Numbered from the stretch's first letter, positions 27,435 to 36,767 are shown. The stretch: DNA of 64,000 nt from Thiohalophilus sp046483665 (GCF_046483665.1 NZ_JAWOCR010000013.1:1-64000); one strand, 5' to 3'. Translations and numbers: made by a program. The notes: generated by a model not told the origin, from the letters alone.

Positions 27435-28277
27435 TTAATTCTTCATCACCAGTGCCTGTTGATAGAGCAGATTCTTTTTAATCCCCGTAATCCGCGCAGC
27501 CAGCGCTGCCGCCTGTTTGACGGGGAGTTCCTCCAGCAAGACTCCCAGCACCCGTTCGACTTCGGGATCGAGGGCCGCCTCTACGGCCGGTGCCCCCGCT
27601 ACCAGCAATACTATCTCTCCTTTTTGCTGATTAGTGTCGCTGCTGACAAAGGCCTGCAGCTCGGCCAGGCTGCCGCCCTGTACAGTTTCAAAGGTCTTGG
27701 TCAACTCCCGGGCCAGCACCGCCTCCCGCTCGCTGCCCAGCATCTCGCCCATATCGGCCAGGCTCTCCAGAATCCGGTGCGGTGACTCGTAAAACGCCAG
27801 GGTACAGGGTTCGGCCGCCAGTGCCGCCAGTCGGTGACGCCGCGCAGCGGCTTTGGCCGGTAAAAAGCCGAGGAACTTGAAACAGTCAGTAGGCAAACCA
27901 CTGACCGACAGGGCAGCGATCACGGCACTGGGACCGGGCACCGGAATCACCCGGAGCCCCTGCAGGCGGGCCTGCTGGACCAGATGAAAACCGGGATCGC
28001 TGAGTAATGGCGTCCCGGCATCGGAGATCAGAGCCACGCTTTCGCCATTGGCAAGACGTTGTAACAATCTGCTACTCTGTTCCCGCTCGTTATGTTCGTG
28101 CAGTGCCACGCACCGGGTTGTCACGGCAAAGTGGCGCAGCAGACGCGCGCTGTGCCGGGTATCCTCTGCCGCGATCAACGCCACTTGCTGCAGGATTTCC
28201 ACGGCACGTTGTGACATGTCACCGAGATTCCCGATCGGGGTTGCGACAACATAGAGCGCACTGTTTTCAGAGTTCAC
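27435..28277 (-). CDS. rsmI: 16S rRNA (cytidine-1402-2'-O)-methyltransferase RsmI
   Basis: RsmI adds the 2'-O-methyl group to C1402, the same nucleotide modified by RsmH encoded nearby. It is 280 aa with the tetrapyrrole-methylase-like motifs LYVVATPIGNLGDMSQRA, AAEDTRHSARLLRHF, LISDAGTPLLSDPG and VIPVPGPSAVIAAL. It is divergent from lpoA with a 64-base spacer, the standard arrangement. Its stop lies close upstream of rnpB. Confidence 0.98.
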   Translation of the reverse strand: MNSENSALYVVATPIGNLGDMSQRAVEILQQVALIAAEDTRHSARLLRHFAVTTRCVALHEHNEREQSSRLLQRLANGESVALISDAGTPLLSDPGFHLVQQARLQGLRVIPVPGPSAVIAALSVSGLPTDCFKFLGFLPAKAAARRHRLAALAAEPCTLAFYESPHRILESLADMGEMLGSEREAVLARELTKTFETVQGGSLAELQAFVSSDTNQQKGEIVLLVAGAPAVEAALDPEVERVLGVLLEELPVKQAAALAARITGIKKNLLYQQALVMKN

Positions 28278-28341
28278 GGTATAATTTCCGCCAGAATGGA
28301 ATTCATCCGCCTTTATACAGCAAAAACAGGAACCCGATGAA

Positions 28342-30213
28342 GTGAGAATGCCACGTCAACTGATATCCCTGTGGGTTATGATTGTAACGCTTCTGCTGGC
28401 CGGTTGTGCCCAAGTGCCGGAAGAACCCGAGGTCATCGTCAAGGAAACCAATCCGGTTGCCGAAGCGGAACGACTGCTGGCAAGCGGGGGGTTTACCGAG
28501 GCGGCCCGGGCCTTTAACGAACTGGCCAAACAGGCCAGTGGCGCGCAACAAACCAATTTTCTGCTGCGCACCGCTGCTGCGCTGGCACGCGATAGCCGGA
28601 TTCACAGGAGTCGGCAGATCCTTGAAACCATTCAACCTGATTCACGCAACCGGCAACAACTGTTTTTACTGCACCTGACCGAAGCGCATATAGCACTGAG
28701 TGAACGTCGGGCCCGGGATGTCCTGCATATTCTGGAGCAGGCGCCACCGCAACAGGTCAAACCGTTCTATCTGGCCGACTATCACCAGTTGCGCGCCGCC
28801 GCATACACTATGCTCGGCAACCGGGTCGATACCGCGCACGAACTGGTCGAGCGCGAAACGTATCTGCAAAACGAGGGGCTCATTGAGGCAAACCAGCGCG
28901 ATATCTGGGAGGCCCTGGCCATGCTCAATGAGCGCAGCCTGGCCCAGATGCGCATGGCTACCGGAAAAAACGTGCTTGGTGGCTGGATGGAACTGGTACA
29001 AATCAGCAAAGCCTACCAGTTAAAACCCGAAATCCTGAACCGCCGTGTCGATGAATGGCAACAAAGCTATCCCGAGCACCCGGTACAGGAAAATATTCTC
29101 AAGGGACTACTTGAACGGCGTCAGCAGGACATTCTCACACCGCGTCGCATTGCCGTGTTATTGCCCTTTGACAGCCGTTTTGGCCAGGCGGCCCGGGCCG
29201 TTCGCGATGGCATCATCGCCGCCTATTACGCCCGCTCCTCGCAATATGAACAACGTATCCGGTTTTACGATACCGGTTCCGATCAAGAAACCGCTCTGGT
29301 GGCTTATCGACAGGCCATTGCCGAGGAAAGCGACTTCATAATCGGTCCATTGAATAAACAGTCGATCGAACATCTACTCGATAAACAGGAACTGGGCACA
29401 CCGCTGCTGGCACTGAACTATACCCGAGAACAAAACATTCCGGACAAGCTTTTTCAATTTGGACTCTCCCCCGAAGAGGAAGCCCGGCAGGTGGCCGAGC
29501 GAACCTGGCTGGATGGCCATGTCAATAGTGTTGCGCTGATTCCAGAGGGCAGCTGGGGCGAACGGGTCTATACCGCTTTTCAGCAACGTTGGGAACAGCT
29601 TGGTGGCAAAGTGATTGAAACCCGGCGATACAATGCCGAGCGCCAGGATTTTTCCGGACCGATTCAGGATATGCTGAATATCACCGAAAGCCAACGCCGT
29701 GTCCGGGCCATGCGGCGGCTGCTGGATCGAGACATCAAATTCGAACCGCGTCGGCGCAAGGATCTGGATTTTATTTTCCTGGCCGCCTATCCGCGCCAGG
29801 CACGTCAGATTCGTCCGCAACTCAAGTTCTATCACGCATCCGATGTGCCCGTTTATGCGACATCACACGTGTTTACCGGCAGTCTGAACCAGGAACGGGA
29901 TCGCGACATGGATGGCCTGATCTTTGGCGACATGCCGTGGGTCCTGGCTGGTAGCACCACGCATCGCGGCCTGCGTCCGCAAATCGAGCAGTATATTTCC
30001 CAGGCCGGCAGCAGCCTGCAACGGTTGTATGCACTGGGCATCGATGCCTATAGCATTATCTTCGCGCTCAACACACTCAAGGCTTATCCCTACGAGCGTT
30101 ACGATGGAGAAACCGGCAGTCTGAGTCTCGACCCCATGCAGCGCATCAAACGCCAGTTGACCTGGGTCAAATTCCGCAGTGGCCGGCCGGTAGCGCTGGA
30201 CGAAGGATTGTAG
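28342..30213 (+). CDS. lpoA: LpoA-like penicillin-binding protein activator (LppC family lipoprotein)
   Basis: LpoA is an outer-membrane lipoprotein that activates PBP1A from the periplasm. It is about 623 aa. The signal peptide ends in the lipobox LLAGC. A helical TPR-like N-domain (about residues 35-250) is followed by a type I periplasmic-binding-protein fold starting at RIAVLLPFDSRFGQAARAV. The start could be the GTG at 28342 or the ATG two codons later; an AGGAA lies 11 bases before the GTG. It is followed by yraN after 4 bases. Confidence 0.93.
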   Translation: MRMPRQLISLWVMIVTLLLAGCAQVPEEPEVIVKETNPVAEAERLLASGGFTEAARAFNELAKQASGAQQTNFLLRTAAALARDSRIHRSRQILETIQPDSRNRQQLFLLHLTEAHIALSERRARDVLHILEQAPPQQVKPFYLADYHQLRAAAYTMLGNRVDTAHELVERETYLQNEGLIEANQRDIWEALAMLNERSLAQMRMATGKNVLGGWMELVQISKAYQLKPEILNRRVDEWQQSYPEHPVQENILKGLLERRQQDILTPRRIAVLLPFDSRFGQAARAVRDGIIAAYYARSSQYEQRIRFYDTGSDQETALVAYRQAIAEESDFIIGPLNKQSIEHLLDKQELGTPLLALNYTREQNIPDKLFQFGLSPEEEARQVAERTWLDGHVNSVALIPEGSWGERVYTAFQQRWEQLGGKVIETRRYNAERQDFSGPIQDMLNITESQRRVRAMRRLLDRDIKFEPRRRKDLDFIFLAAYPRQARQIRPQLKFYHASDVPVYATSHVFTGSLNQERDRDMDGLIFGDMPWVLAGSTTHRGLRPQIEQYISQAGSSLQRLYALGIDAYSIIFALNTLKAYPYERYDGETGSLSLDPMQRIKRQLTWVKFRSGRPVALDEGL

Positions 30214-30217
30214 TGGC

Positions 30218-30595
30218 ATGTGGTCCGGACCTGGACGCGCGCAACGCGGTAACCAGGCCGAACAATGGGCTCGCCGCTATCTGGAGCAACAGGGACTGCA
30301 TTTTGAGCAAGCCAACTTCCGCTGCCGGCGAGGCGAGATTGATCTGATCATGCGCGATGGCGATAGCCTGGTATTTGTCGAAGTTCGCTACCGCCGTAAT
30401 GACCGCTACGGCAGTGCCGCCGAAACGGTCGACCGCCAAAAACAGAGAAAACTGGTGACAACCGCGCTATTCTATTTGCAAAACAACCCGAAACAGGCCC
30501 GATTGAGCAGCCGCTTTGATGTTGTTGCCATCAGTGGTGAGGGGGATGCGCCCCGTATTGACTGGCATCCCGATGCCATCCAGATTCAGGATTGA
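30218..30595 (+). CDS. yraN: YraN family (UPF0102) endonuclease-like protein
   Basis: This 125-aa protein has the restriction-endonuclease-like core of the YraN family: GNQAEQWARRYLEQQG, NFRCRRGEIDLIMRDGDSLVFVEVRYR and RFDVVAI. The catalytic pattern E-x-D ... E-x-K/R is present as GEIDLI and FVEVRYR, with R rather than K. The cellular role is not established. It lies 4 bases after lpoA and 3 bases before gmhA, so the three genes probably form one operon. Confidence 0.93.
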   Translation: MWSGPGRAQRGNQAEQWARRYLEQQGLHFEQANFRCRRGEIDLIMRDGDSLVFVEVRYRRNDRYGSAAETVDRQKQRKLVTTALFYLQNNPKQARLSSRFDVVAISGEGDAPRIDWHPDAIQIQD

Positions 30596-30598
30596 AGT

Positions 30599-31183
30599 AT
30601 GAGTATCAGTGACAATATACAGCAGTTGTTTGACGCCAGCGTCGAGACCAATCTACAGGCCAAGCCGGTTCTGGCCGAGCCCATCGCCCGCGGAGTTGAG
30701 CTGATGGTTGCCGCCCTGCAACGCGGTAACAAGATACTCAGCTGTGGTAACGGCGGTTCCGCGGCCGATGCCCAGCACTTTGCTGCCGAACTGGTCTGTC
30801 GTTACGAGCGCGAACGTCCCGAGCTGGCGGCCATTGCCCTGACGACCGATACCTCGGCATTAACCGCGATCTCCAATGATTATGACTTTAACCAGATCTT
30901 TGCCAAACAGGTTCGCGCCCTGGGCAAAGCCGATGATCTGTTGCTGGCCATTTCCACCAGCGGCAACTCCCCGAATGTGATCTGCGCTATCGAGGCGGCA
31001 CATACCCGGGGTTTGCAGGTTATTGCCCTGACCGGTCGCGACGGGGGCGACATCAGTCAACTGCTGCAGGGCAGCGATGTCGAGATCCGCGTCCCCTCCG
31101 AGATCACCGCACGCATCCAGGAAATCCATCTGCTGGCGATTCACTGTTTTTGTCACCAGATCGACGCGCAACTTTTCGGTTAA
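30599..31183 (+). CDS. gmhA: SIS-domain phosphoheptose isomerase GmhA (DiaA paralogue group)
   Basis: This 194-aa protein belongs to the GmhA/DiaA family. GmhA makes D-glycero-D-manno-heptose 7-phosphate for the LPS core; DiaA binds DnaA. The genomic slot after yraN is that of diaA in E. coli. The residues expected for the GmhA metal site (H60, E64, Q174, H182) are all present, whereas E. coli DiaA lacks the last histidine. That favours an active isomerase. SIS motifs are CGNGGSAADAQHFAAE and ISTSGNSPNV. The stop shares one base with the next gene. Confidence 0.88.
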   Translation: MSISDNIQQLFDASVETNLQAKPVLAEPIARGVELMVAALQRGNKILSCGNGGSAADAQHFAAELVCRYERERPELAAIALTTDTSALTAISNDYDFNQIFAKQVRALGKADDLLLAISTSGNSPNVICAIEAAHTRGLQVIALTGRDGGDISQLLQGSDVEIRVPSEITARIQEIHLLAIHCFCHQIDAQLFG

Positions 31184-32577
31184 TGACTTTACCCACTGCG
31201 TTTATCAACCGCCTGCAGCAGATTCTCGGTAACGAGGGCCTGCTGAGCGATCCTTCCGAAACCTGGAACTACGGTTACGACAACAGCCGTCGTCACGCCG
31301 CGCCGGAACTGGTGGCGCTGCCCGCCAATCACGACCAGGTGGCGGCTGTGGTACAGCTGTGTTATGAGTTCAGTATTGCTCTGACCGCGCGCGGGCGCGG
31401 GACCGGCACTACCGGGGCCAGTGTTCCCCTGCAACAGGGTGTCATTCTGTCCACCGAAAAACTGAACCGGATATGCAAAATTGATCCGGCCAATCGCTAC
31501 ATGGTCGTCGAGCCCGGCGTCACCAATCAGCAAGTACAGGATGCCGCTGCCGAACATGGCTTTTTCTGGCCGCCCGATCCCACCAGTGCCGCCTATTGCT
31601 CTGTCGGCGGCAATCTGGCCTACAACTCGGCCGGCCCGCGGGCCATCAAATACGGCACACCACGCGATAACACCTTCGGACTGCGCGCTGTCACCGGCGA
31701 AGGCAAGAGTATCCGCACCGGCGTTTACACTACCAAAGGGGTGGTCGGTTACGACCTGACCCGTTTGTTGATCGGCTCCGAGGGCACCCTGGCTATCATC
31801 ACCGAGGCCACCCTCAAATTGACACCGCTGCCACAAACCAAACGTACCGTACAAAGCATTTATCGGGACATCGACAGCGCCGCCAGGGCGGTATCCGCTA
31901 TCATGGCCCAGCCGGTGGTGCCCTATGCGCTGGAATTTATGGATGGTAAAGCCATTGCCATGATTCGCGACTATTCCAATGCCGATTTACCCGCCGGAGC
32001 CGGCGCGATGCTGATGATCGAAGTGGATGGCTCTGGGGCATCGATTCAACATGAGCTCGATGCCGTCTGTGCCGCCGCCGACAATGAAGGCCTGCTGCAA
32101 CTCAAGCGTGCCGAAACCGAACAGACAATCCAGGCCCTGTGGCAAACCCGCAAGGCCCTCTCCCCCGCCCTGCGCACCATTGCCCCGAAAAAGATCAACG
32201 AGGACGTGGTGGTCCCGGTCTCCAACATACCCGCTTTGATCAACGGTCTGTCGGCCCTCTCCGAACAATACGGCATCACTATCGTCAACTTCGGCCATGC
32301 CGGCAACGGCAACATCCACGTCAACCTGCTGGCCAATCCCGATAACAAAGAAGAGATGCAGCGCGCCCATCAATGCCTGGACGACGTCTTTACCCTGGTG
32401 CTCGAACTCGACGGCACCCTCTCCGGCGAACACGGTGTGGGCATCGAAAAACAGGAATTCGTCGGCCGCGAAATCGATCCGGTCACGCTGGAGCTGATGC
32501 GACGTATCAAGCAGGACTTCGATCCAAAGGGAATCCTGAATCCGGGGAAAATGTTCCCGACAGACCAAGAGCTTTAA
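31183..32577 (+). CDS. FAD-linked oxidase, GlcD/D-lactate dehydrogenase type
   Basis: This protein of about 464 aa has an N-terminal FAD-binding type 4 domain (RGRGTGTTGASVPLQQGVILS, VVEPGVTNQQVQ, SVGGNLAYNSAGPRAIKYG). A C-terminal FAD-oxidase domain carries FGHAGNGNIHVNLL and SGEHGVGIEKQEFV. The family oxidises 2-hydroxyacids such as glycolate or D-lactate, but the substrate cannot be read from sequence. The ATG at 31183 overlaps the gmhA stop (TAATG). Glycolate oxidation would supply glyoxylate for the malate synthase G encoded 8 kb away, which is only a suggestion. Confidence 0.9.
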   Translation: MTLPTAFINRLQQILGNEGLLSDPSETWNYGYDNSRRHAAPELVALPANHDQVAAVVQLCYEFSIALTARGRGTGTTGASVPLQQGVILSTEKLNRICKIDPANRYMVVEPGVTNQQVQDAAAEHGFFWPPDPTSAAYCSVGGNLAYNSAGPRAIKYGTPRDNTFGLRAVTGEGKSIRTGVYTTKGVVGYDLTRLLIGSEGTLAIITEATLKLTPLPQTKRTVQSIYRDIDSAARAVSAIMAQPVVPYALEFMDGKAIAMIRDYSNADLPAGAGAMLMIEVDGSGASIQHELDAVCAAADNEGLLQLKRAETEQTIQALWQTRKALSPALRTIAPKKINEDVVVPVSNIPALINGLSALSEQYGITIVNFGHAGNGNIHVNLLANPDNKEEMQRAHQCLDDVFTLVLELDGTLSGEHGVGIEKQEFVGREIDPVTLELMRRIKQDFDPKGILNPGKMFPTDQEL

Positions 32578-32646
32578 CGCAGTGGCACGAAGTTATAATT
32601 TTGAATTTAAGAGCCGGATTCCATTCACAATTCAACATTCAGAATT

Positions 32647-33147
32647 CTACAGTATTTTCTCCAAAACCTGCCGGTAACGCGCCGCATCCTCCTGGCTGAA
32701 GGCGCAGGCCACGATGCGTTCGAATTTCGGTTCATATATACGCATCACCCGCACAGCGATCGCCACGGCCTGGTCCCCGGGATAGCCGTAGACCCCGGTA
32801 CTGATACCGGGAACGGCAATGGAGCGGATATCCCCCTGCTCCAGCGCCACGTCGAAGGAGCGCCGGTAACAACTTTCCAGCAAGGCCGGTTCACCCTGTT
32901 CGCCGCCGTGCCAGATGGGGCCGACGGTGTGAATCACATAGCGGGCGGGCAAATTAAAACCGAGGGTAATTTTGGCATCGCCAGTGTCGCAACCGTTCAG
33001 TAGCCGACAGGCTTCGAGCAATTCAGGGCCGGCGGCATGATGAATGGCACCATCCACCCCGCCACCGCCCAGCAGCGAGTTATTGGCCGCATTGACGATG
33101 GCATCCACCTGCAGGCTGGTGATGTCGCCCTGCACAACCTCGATCAT
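32647..33147 (-). CDS. Macrodomain protein, O-acetyl-ADP-ribose deacetylase type
   Basis: This macrodomain protein of 166 aa resembles YmdB-type enzymes that hydrolyse O-acetyl-ADP-ribose or remove ADP-ribose. Motifs are GDITSLQVDAIVNAANNSLLGGGGVDGAIH and GISTGVYGYPGDQAV. The ATG at 33147 was chosen because GGGAGG lies 6 bases upstream; an in-frame start 5 codons earlier overlaps that site. The gene is convergent with the FAD oxidase and flanked by dispersed repeats on its upstream side, suggesting it may have been acquired separately. Confidence 0.93.
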   Translation of the reverse strand: MIEVVQGDITSLQVDAIVNAANNSLLGGGGVDGAIHHAAGPELLEACRLLNGCDTGDAKITLGFNLPARYVIHTVGPIWHGGEQGEPALLESCYRRSFDVALEQGDIRSIAVPGISTGVYGYPGDQAVAIAVRVMRIYEPKFERIVACAFSQEDAARYRQVLEKIL

Positions 33148-33518
33148 AACGACCTCCCGCAATGTGTTGCCGGTACAAGATTCGAGGCCATTATAGCCTG
33201 GGCGTGGAGCTCAGTTTGTCTCTCGCAAAGGCGCGATGGTGCAAAGAAAATATCACGTTTTATTCCCAGCGACTTCGCGTCTCTGCGATAGTATGCATAT
33301 AACACGTGCCTGTCCCTATAAGGAGAGTGTCGCCAGAGTCCAGATGGTCGACACCACCTGCAATCTGCGTGTAAAACAATAGCCTGGGTCAGGTTGCGCT
33401 GACGCGCTATCTGACAGTCTCCGTCCGGAAAAATCGTGGCATCAGAAACCAGGGCAGCACTCACAGAGTTTTGTGTTCTTTGTGGCCTCTGCGCTAAATC
33501 AAACTCGCGCTGAAGCGT
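33148..33518. repeat. Repeat-bearing intergenic region between the macrodomain gene and sspB
   Basis: No gene is supported here. A CGCAAAGGCGC...GCAAAGA arm (33224-33246) is followed about 25 bases later by an inverted-type arm, GACTTCGCGTCTCTGCG (33271-33287). A third related element, CACAGAGTTTTGTGTTCTTT followed by GTGGCCTCTGCG, spans 33462-33493. These resemble the arms seen near 834-1008, so the same dispersed family occurs at least twice in this window. Confidence 0.6.
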
Positions 33519-33905
33519 TTACTTGACCAGCTTGAGGTTGGGTTTGCCGGATTTGTCGTCGTCCGGACCGTCATCGTCGGGCGGCGGATTGTCAGGTTCA
33601 TTGAACACCATACCCTGCCCGTTTTCCTTGGCGTAGATCGCCAGAACGGCGGTAATCGGGAAACTGACATCCATCGGTTTGCCGGCAAACCGGGCACTGA
33701 AGGCGACGTATTCGTTGCCCAGTTCCAGGCCGTTGACGGCAATCGGGCTCACATTGAGGACAATCTTGCCGTTTTCCACATAATCACGCGGTATATAGGC
33801 GTAATCGTTTTCGGCGTTGACCAGAACGTAGGGGGTCATCTGGTTATCGACGATCCAGTCATAAATAGCACGAAGCAGATACGGCTGGCTGGGCGTCATG
33901 GACAT
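33519..33905 (-). CDS. sspB: ClpXP adaptor SspB (stringent starvation protein B)
   Basis: SspB tethers ssrA-tagged and other substrates to ClpXP. It is 128 aa. The folded substrate-binding domain runs from QPYLLRAIYDWIVDNQMTPYV to about residue 95. An acidic flexible linker (PPPDDDGPDDD) ends in the ClpX-binding tail PNLKLVK. It follows sspA by 17 bases, the usual operon. Confidence 0.97.
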   Translation of the reverse strand: MSMTPSQPYLLRAIYDWIVDNQMTPYVLVNAENDYAYIPRDYVENGKIVLNVSPIAVNGLELGNEYVAFSARFAGKPMDVSFPITAVLAIYAKENGQGMVFNEPDNPPPDDDGPDDDKSGKPNLKLVK

Positions 33906-33922
33906 GGCAATACCTTTCGGAT

Positions 33923-34549
33923 TTATTCGTCTTTCATTTCCTTCTCACCTTCGGTGAGACTCTGTTTGAAGGATTCCCGTTCAAACATACGCTCGGCGTA
34001 ATTAATCACCGGTTTGGCCGCAGACGGCAGCTCTATTCCGTAAGAGGGCAGGCGCCACAACAAGGGGATAACAGTACAGTCGATCAGGGAGAATTCATCC
34101 CCCAGGAAAAACAGCTTTTGATCGAAAATCGGTGACACCGACATCAAACTGTCGCGCAACTCTTTGCGAACCTTGTCACTGGCCGTGTCCGGATTGCCCA
34201 GCTGACGGGCCAGGCGATACCAGTCACGCTCGATACGGTGCAGCATCATACGATTACGGGCTCGCGAGACCGGATCAACCGGCATCAGTGGCGGATGTGG
34301 AAAACGCTCATCCAGATACTCCATGATCACCTGGTGCTCGAACAATACCAGATCCCGATCCACCAGGGTGGGAACTTCGTTATAAGGGTTGAGATCCTTG
34401 AGGTCTTCCGGAGTGTCGCCAAGGTCGACGTTGTGTATGTCGTAGTTAATGCCCTTCTCTGCCAGTACAATACGTACCATATGGCAATAGGGGCAGGTGT
34501 TACCCGAAAACAGGGTCATTGCCAAACGTCGATTGGCCATTTGCGCCAT
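33923..34549 (-). CDS. sspA: Stringent starvation protein A (GST-fold RNA polymerase-associated)
   Basis: SspA is a glutathione-S-transferase-fold protein that binds RNA polymerase and alters stress transcription. It is 208 aa. The core MVRIVLAEKG, NEVPTLVDRDLVLFEHQVIMEYLDERFPHPPLMP matches the family closely. Unusually, a CPYC motif (C19-P-Y-C22) sits where E. coli SspA has no cysteine pair. Two ATGs (codons 1 and 4) are possible. It lies downstream of petC and upstream of sspB, as in Pseudomonas. Confidence 0.95.
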   Translation of the reverse strand: MAQMANRRLAMTLFSGNTCPYCHMVRIVLAEKGINYDIHNVDLGDTPEDLKDLNPYNEVPTLVDRDLVLFEHQVIMEYLDERFPHPPLMPVDPVSRARNRMMLHRIERDWYRLARQLGNPDTASDKVRKELRDSLMSVSPIFDQKLFFLGDEFSLIDCTVIPLLWRLPSYGIELPSAAKPVINYAERMFERESFKQSLTEGEKEMKDE

Positions 34550-34764
34550 AACTTACTCATCCCAGTGCTGTATTCAGAAACAAAACAGGGGAAACCGGTG
34601 GGCTCCCCCTGCTTATTATACCGAACTTGTCCCTTGGTTTGGCGCTTTACGCGGGAAAAATCACGTCTTCTTGAACCCGGGTACCTGATTCGGCGCGGTC
34701 CGGCCCGACATCACGTCGCACCGGGCCCGCTGCTTCGGGGCGCAGCACCCCGTCACAGCGCCAT

Positions 34765-35535
34765 TTAGTGGACATCCCGCCAGTATTCTTTCTTCAGCGC
34801 GTAGGCCAGGAAGAACAGTATGACCAGGAATAATATAACCCAGACGCCAATCTTATACCGATCCAGCTTGGCCGGCTCACCCACATAGACCATGAAATTG
34901 ACCAGGTCACGCATGGCATCATCATATTCGGCCGGGCTCATGGAGCCTTCCTTGATGAATTCATAATCGACCACTTCCCTGACCTCTTCGCCATCGTCAT
35001 TTTCGTGCGTTTCGTAGACCGGCTTTTTCAGGCCTTCCAGTTCCCACAGCACGTGCGGCATGCCGACCAGCGGAAATGCCTCATTGTTAACACCCATTGG
35101 CCGGGATTCATCCACGTAGAAGGTCTTCAGATAAGTGTAGAGCCAGTCGGGCCCCCGGGAACGGGCCACGACGGACAGATCCGGCACCTTGGTGCCGAAC
35201 CAGCCCTCGGCCGCCTCGCCGGGCATGGCATTTTTCATCTTCGAACCGATTTTGGGAGTTTCCCCCTGCGGCAGGTTGGAAAAATCGGCCACGGGCATCA
35301 GATTCTGCACCACCTGCTCATCGCTCAGACCGAGATCCTCTCCCATTCGGTTGTAACGCATGTAAGAGAGAGAGTGACAGCCCATGCAGTAATTGACATA
35401 TAACTGGGCTCCCCGTTGCAGGGAGGCCTGGTTATTCAGGTCAACATCCGCGTCCAGCAGTTTGACGCCCCCGCCGGCGGCCATGGAGACGACCGGTACC
35501 ATCATCAACAAAAATGCAGTCAATTTTTTCATCAT
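34765..35535 (-). CDS. petC: Cytochrome c1 subunit of the bc1 complex
   Basis: Cytochrome c1 passes electrons from the Rieske protein to soluble cytochrome c. It is 256 aa with a cleavable signal peptide (about 1-20) and the heme motif C50-M-G-C53-H54. The PVADFSNLP region follows, and a C-terminal membrane anchor (IGVWVILFLVILFFLAYAL) comes just before the end. It overlaps petB by 4 bases. Confidence 0.97.
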   Translation of the reverse strand: MMKKLTAFLLMMVPVVSMAAGGGVKLLDADVDLNNQASLQRGAQLYVNYCMGCHSLSYMRYNRMGEDLGLSDEQVVQNLMPVADFSNLPQGETPKIGSKMKNAMPGEAAEGWFGTKVPDLSVVARSRGPDWLYTYLKTFYVDESRPMGVNNEAFPLVGMPHVLWELEGLKKPVYETHENDDGEEVREVVDYEFIKEGSMSPAEYDDAMRDLVNFMVYVGEPAKLDRYKIGVWVILFLVILFFLAYALKKEYWRDVH

Positions 35536-36767
35536 TTGTCAGTCACCCTTTCCGGAACCGGTTTGGTTTTGTCAATTTTGGTGTACCAGGGCATCAGCAG
35601 GAAAAACGCAAAGTACAGCGCGGTGAATATCTGCGCCAACAGCGTTTTGACCGGGGTAGAAGGCTGTACGCCCAGGTAACCCAGAACGACAAAACTGATA
35701 ACAAGGATGGCCAGAGCAATCTTGAACAACGGACCACGGTAACGCACTGATTTAACCGGGCTGCGATCCAGCCAGGGCAGGAAGAACAACACCACAATTG
35801 CGGCACCCATCACCACGACACCGGGGAACTGTGAACCGAACATCGGCGGGATGGCCCGCAACATGGCGTAGAACGGCGTAAAGTACCAGACCGGGGCAAT
35901 ATGTTCCGGCGTCTTGAGCGGATCGGCCGGCACAAAGTTGGCGTGCTCGATGAAGTAGCCGCCCATTTCCGGGGCAAAGAAAGCCACGGCAAAGAAGAAA
36001 ATCAGGAACACCACCACACCGGCAATATCCTTGACTGTGTAGTAAGGATGGAACGGAATGCCGTCAACAGGCTTGCCGTTGGCGTCCTTGTTCTTCTTGA
36101 TTTCAACACCGTCGGGGTTATTGGAACCGACTTCATGCAGGGCCAGAATGTGAGCCACTATCAGGGCAATCAGCACCAGCGGCAGAGCAATCACGTGGAA
36201 GGCAAAGAACCGGTTCAGGGTCGCATCGCCGATAACATAGTCACCGCGAATCCAGATGGACAGCTCCTCACCGACAAACGGCACGGCAGCAAACAGGTTC
36301 ACAATAACCTGGGCCCCCCAGTAGGACATCTGGCCCCAGGGCAGCAGATAACCGAAGAAGGCTTCCGCCATCAGCGCCAGAAAAATCAGCACGCCGAAGA
36401 TCCAGATCAACTCGCGCGGGTTCTTGTAGGAACCGTACATCAGGCCGCGATACATATGCAGATACACCACGATAAAGAACGCCGAGGCGCCGGTGGAGTG
36501 CATATAACGGATCAGCCAGCCCCAGTTAACATCACGCATGATGTACTCGACCGAGGCAAAGGCCAGCCCGGCGTCGGGCTTGTAATGCATGGTCAGGAAG
36601 ATACCGGTGACGATCTGGATAACCAGCACCAGCAAAGCGAGTGAACCGAAAAAGTACCAGAAGTTGAAATTTTTCGGTGCATAATATTCGGACAGATGCT
36701 CCTTCCACATCTTGCTCAGCGGGAAACGGGCATCGATCCAGTTCATCAGGGATTGTGTTTTGGTCAT
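35532..36767 (-). CDS. petB: Cytochrome b subunit of the bc1 complex
   Basis: This di-heme membrane subunit of ubiquinol-cytochrome c reductase is 411 aa with eight or more helices. The Qo-site motif PEW appears in the variant PVWYFTPFYAMLRAIP. Heme-ligand helices are visible in MHSTGASAFFIVVYLHMYRGL and FFAFHVIALPLVLIALIVAHILALHE. It is a full-length fused cytochrome b rather than the split b6/subunit IV form. It overlaps petA by one base and petC by 4. Confidence 0.98.
   Translation of the reverse strand: MTKTQSLMNWIDARFPLSKMWKEHLSEYYAPKNFNFWYFFGSLALLVLVIQIVTGIFLTMHYKPDAGLAFASVEYIMRDVNWGWLIRYMHSTGASAFFIVVYLHMYRGLMYGSYKNPRELIWIFGVLIFLALMAEAFFGYLLPWGQMSYWGAQVIVNLFAAVPFVGEELSIWIRGDYVIGDATLNRFFAFHVIALPLVLIALIVAHILALHEVGSNNPDGVEIKKNKDANGKPVDGIPFHPYYTVKDIAGVVVFLIFFFAVAFFAPEMGGYFIEHANFVPADPLKTPEHIAPVWYFTPFYAMLRAIPPMFGSQFPGVVVMGAAIVVLFFLPWLDRSPVKSVRYRGPLFKIALAILVISFVVLGYLGVQPSTPVKTLLAQIFTALYFAFFLLMPWYTKIDKTKPVPERVTDK

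Noticed and set aside
34550..34764. Search for a terminator after petC
   Set aside because: Only a short GC-rich stem (GGGG/CCCC with a small loop) was found and no T-tract follows.
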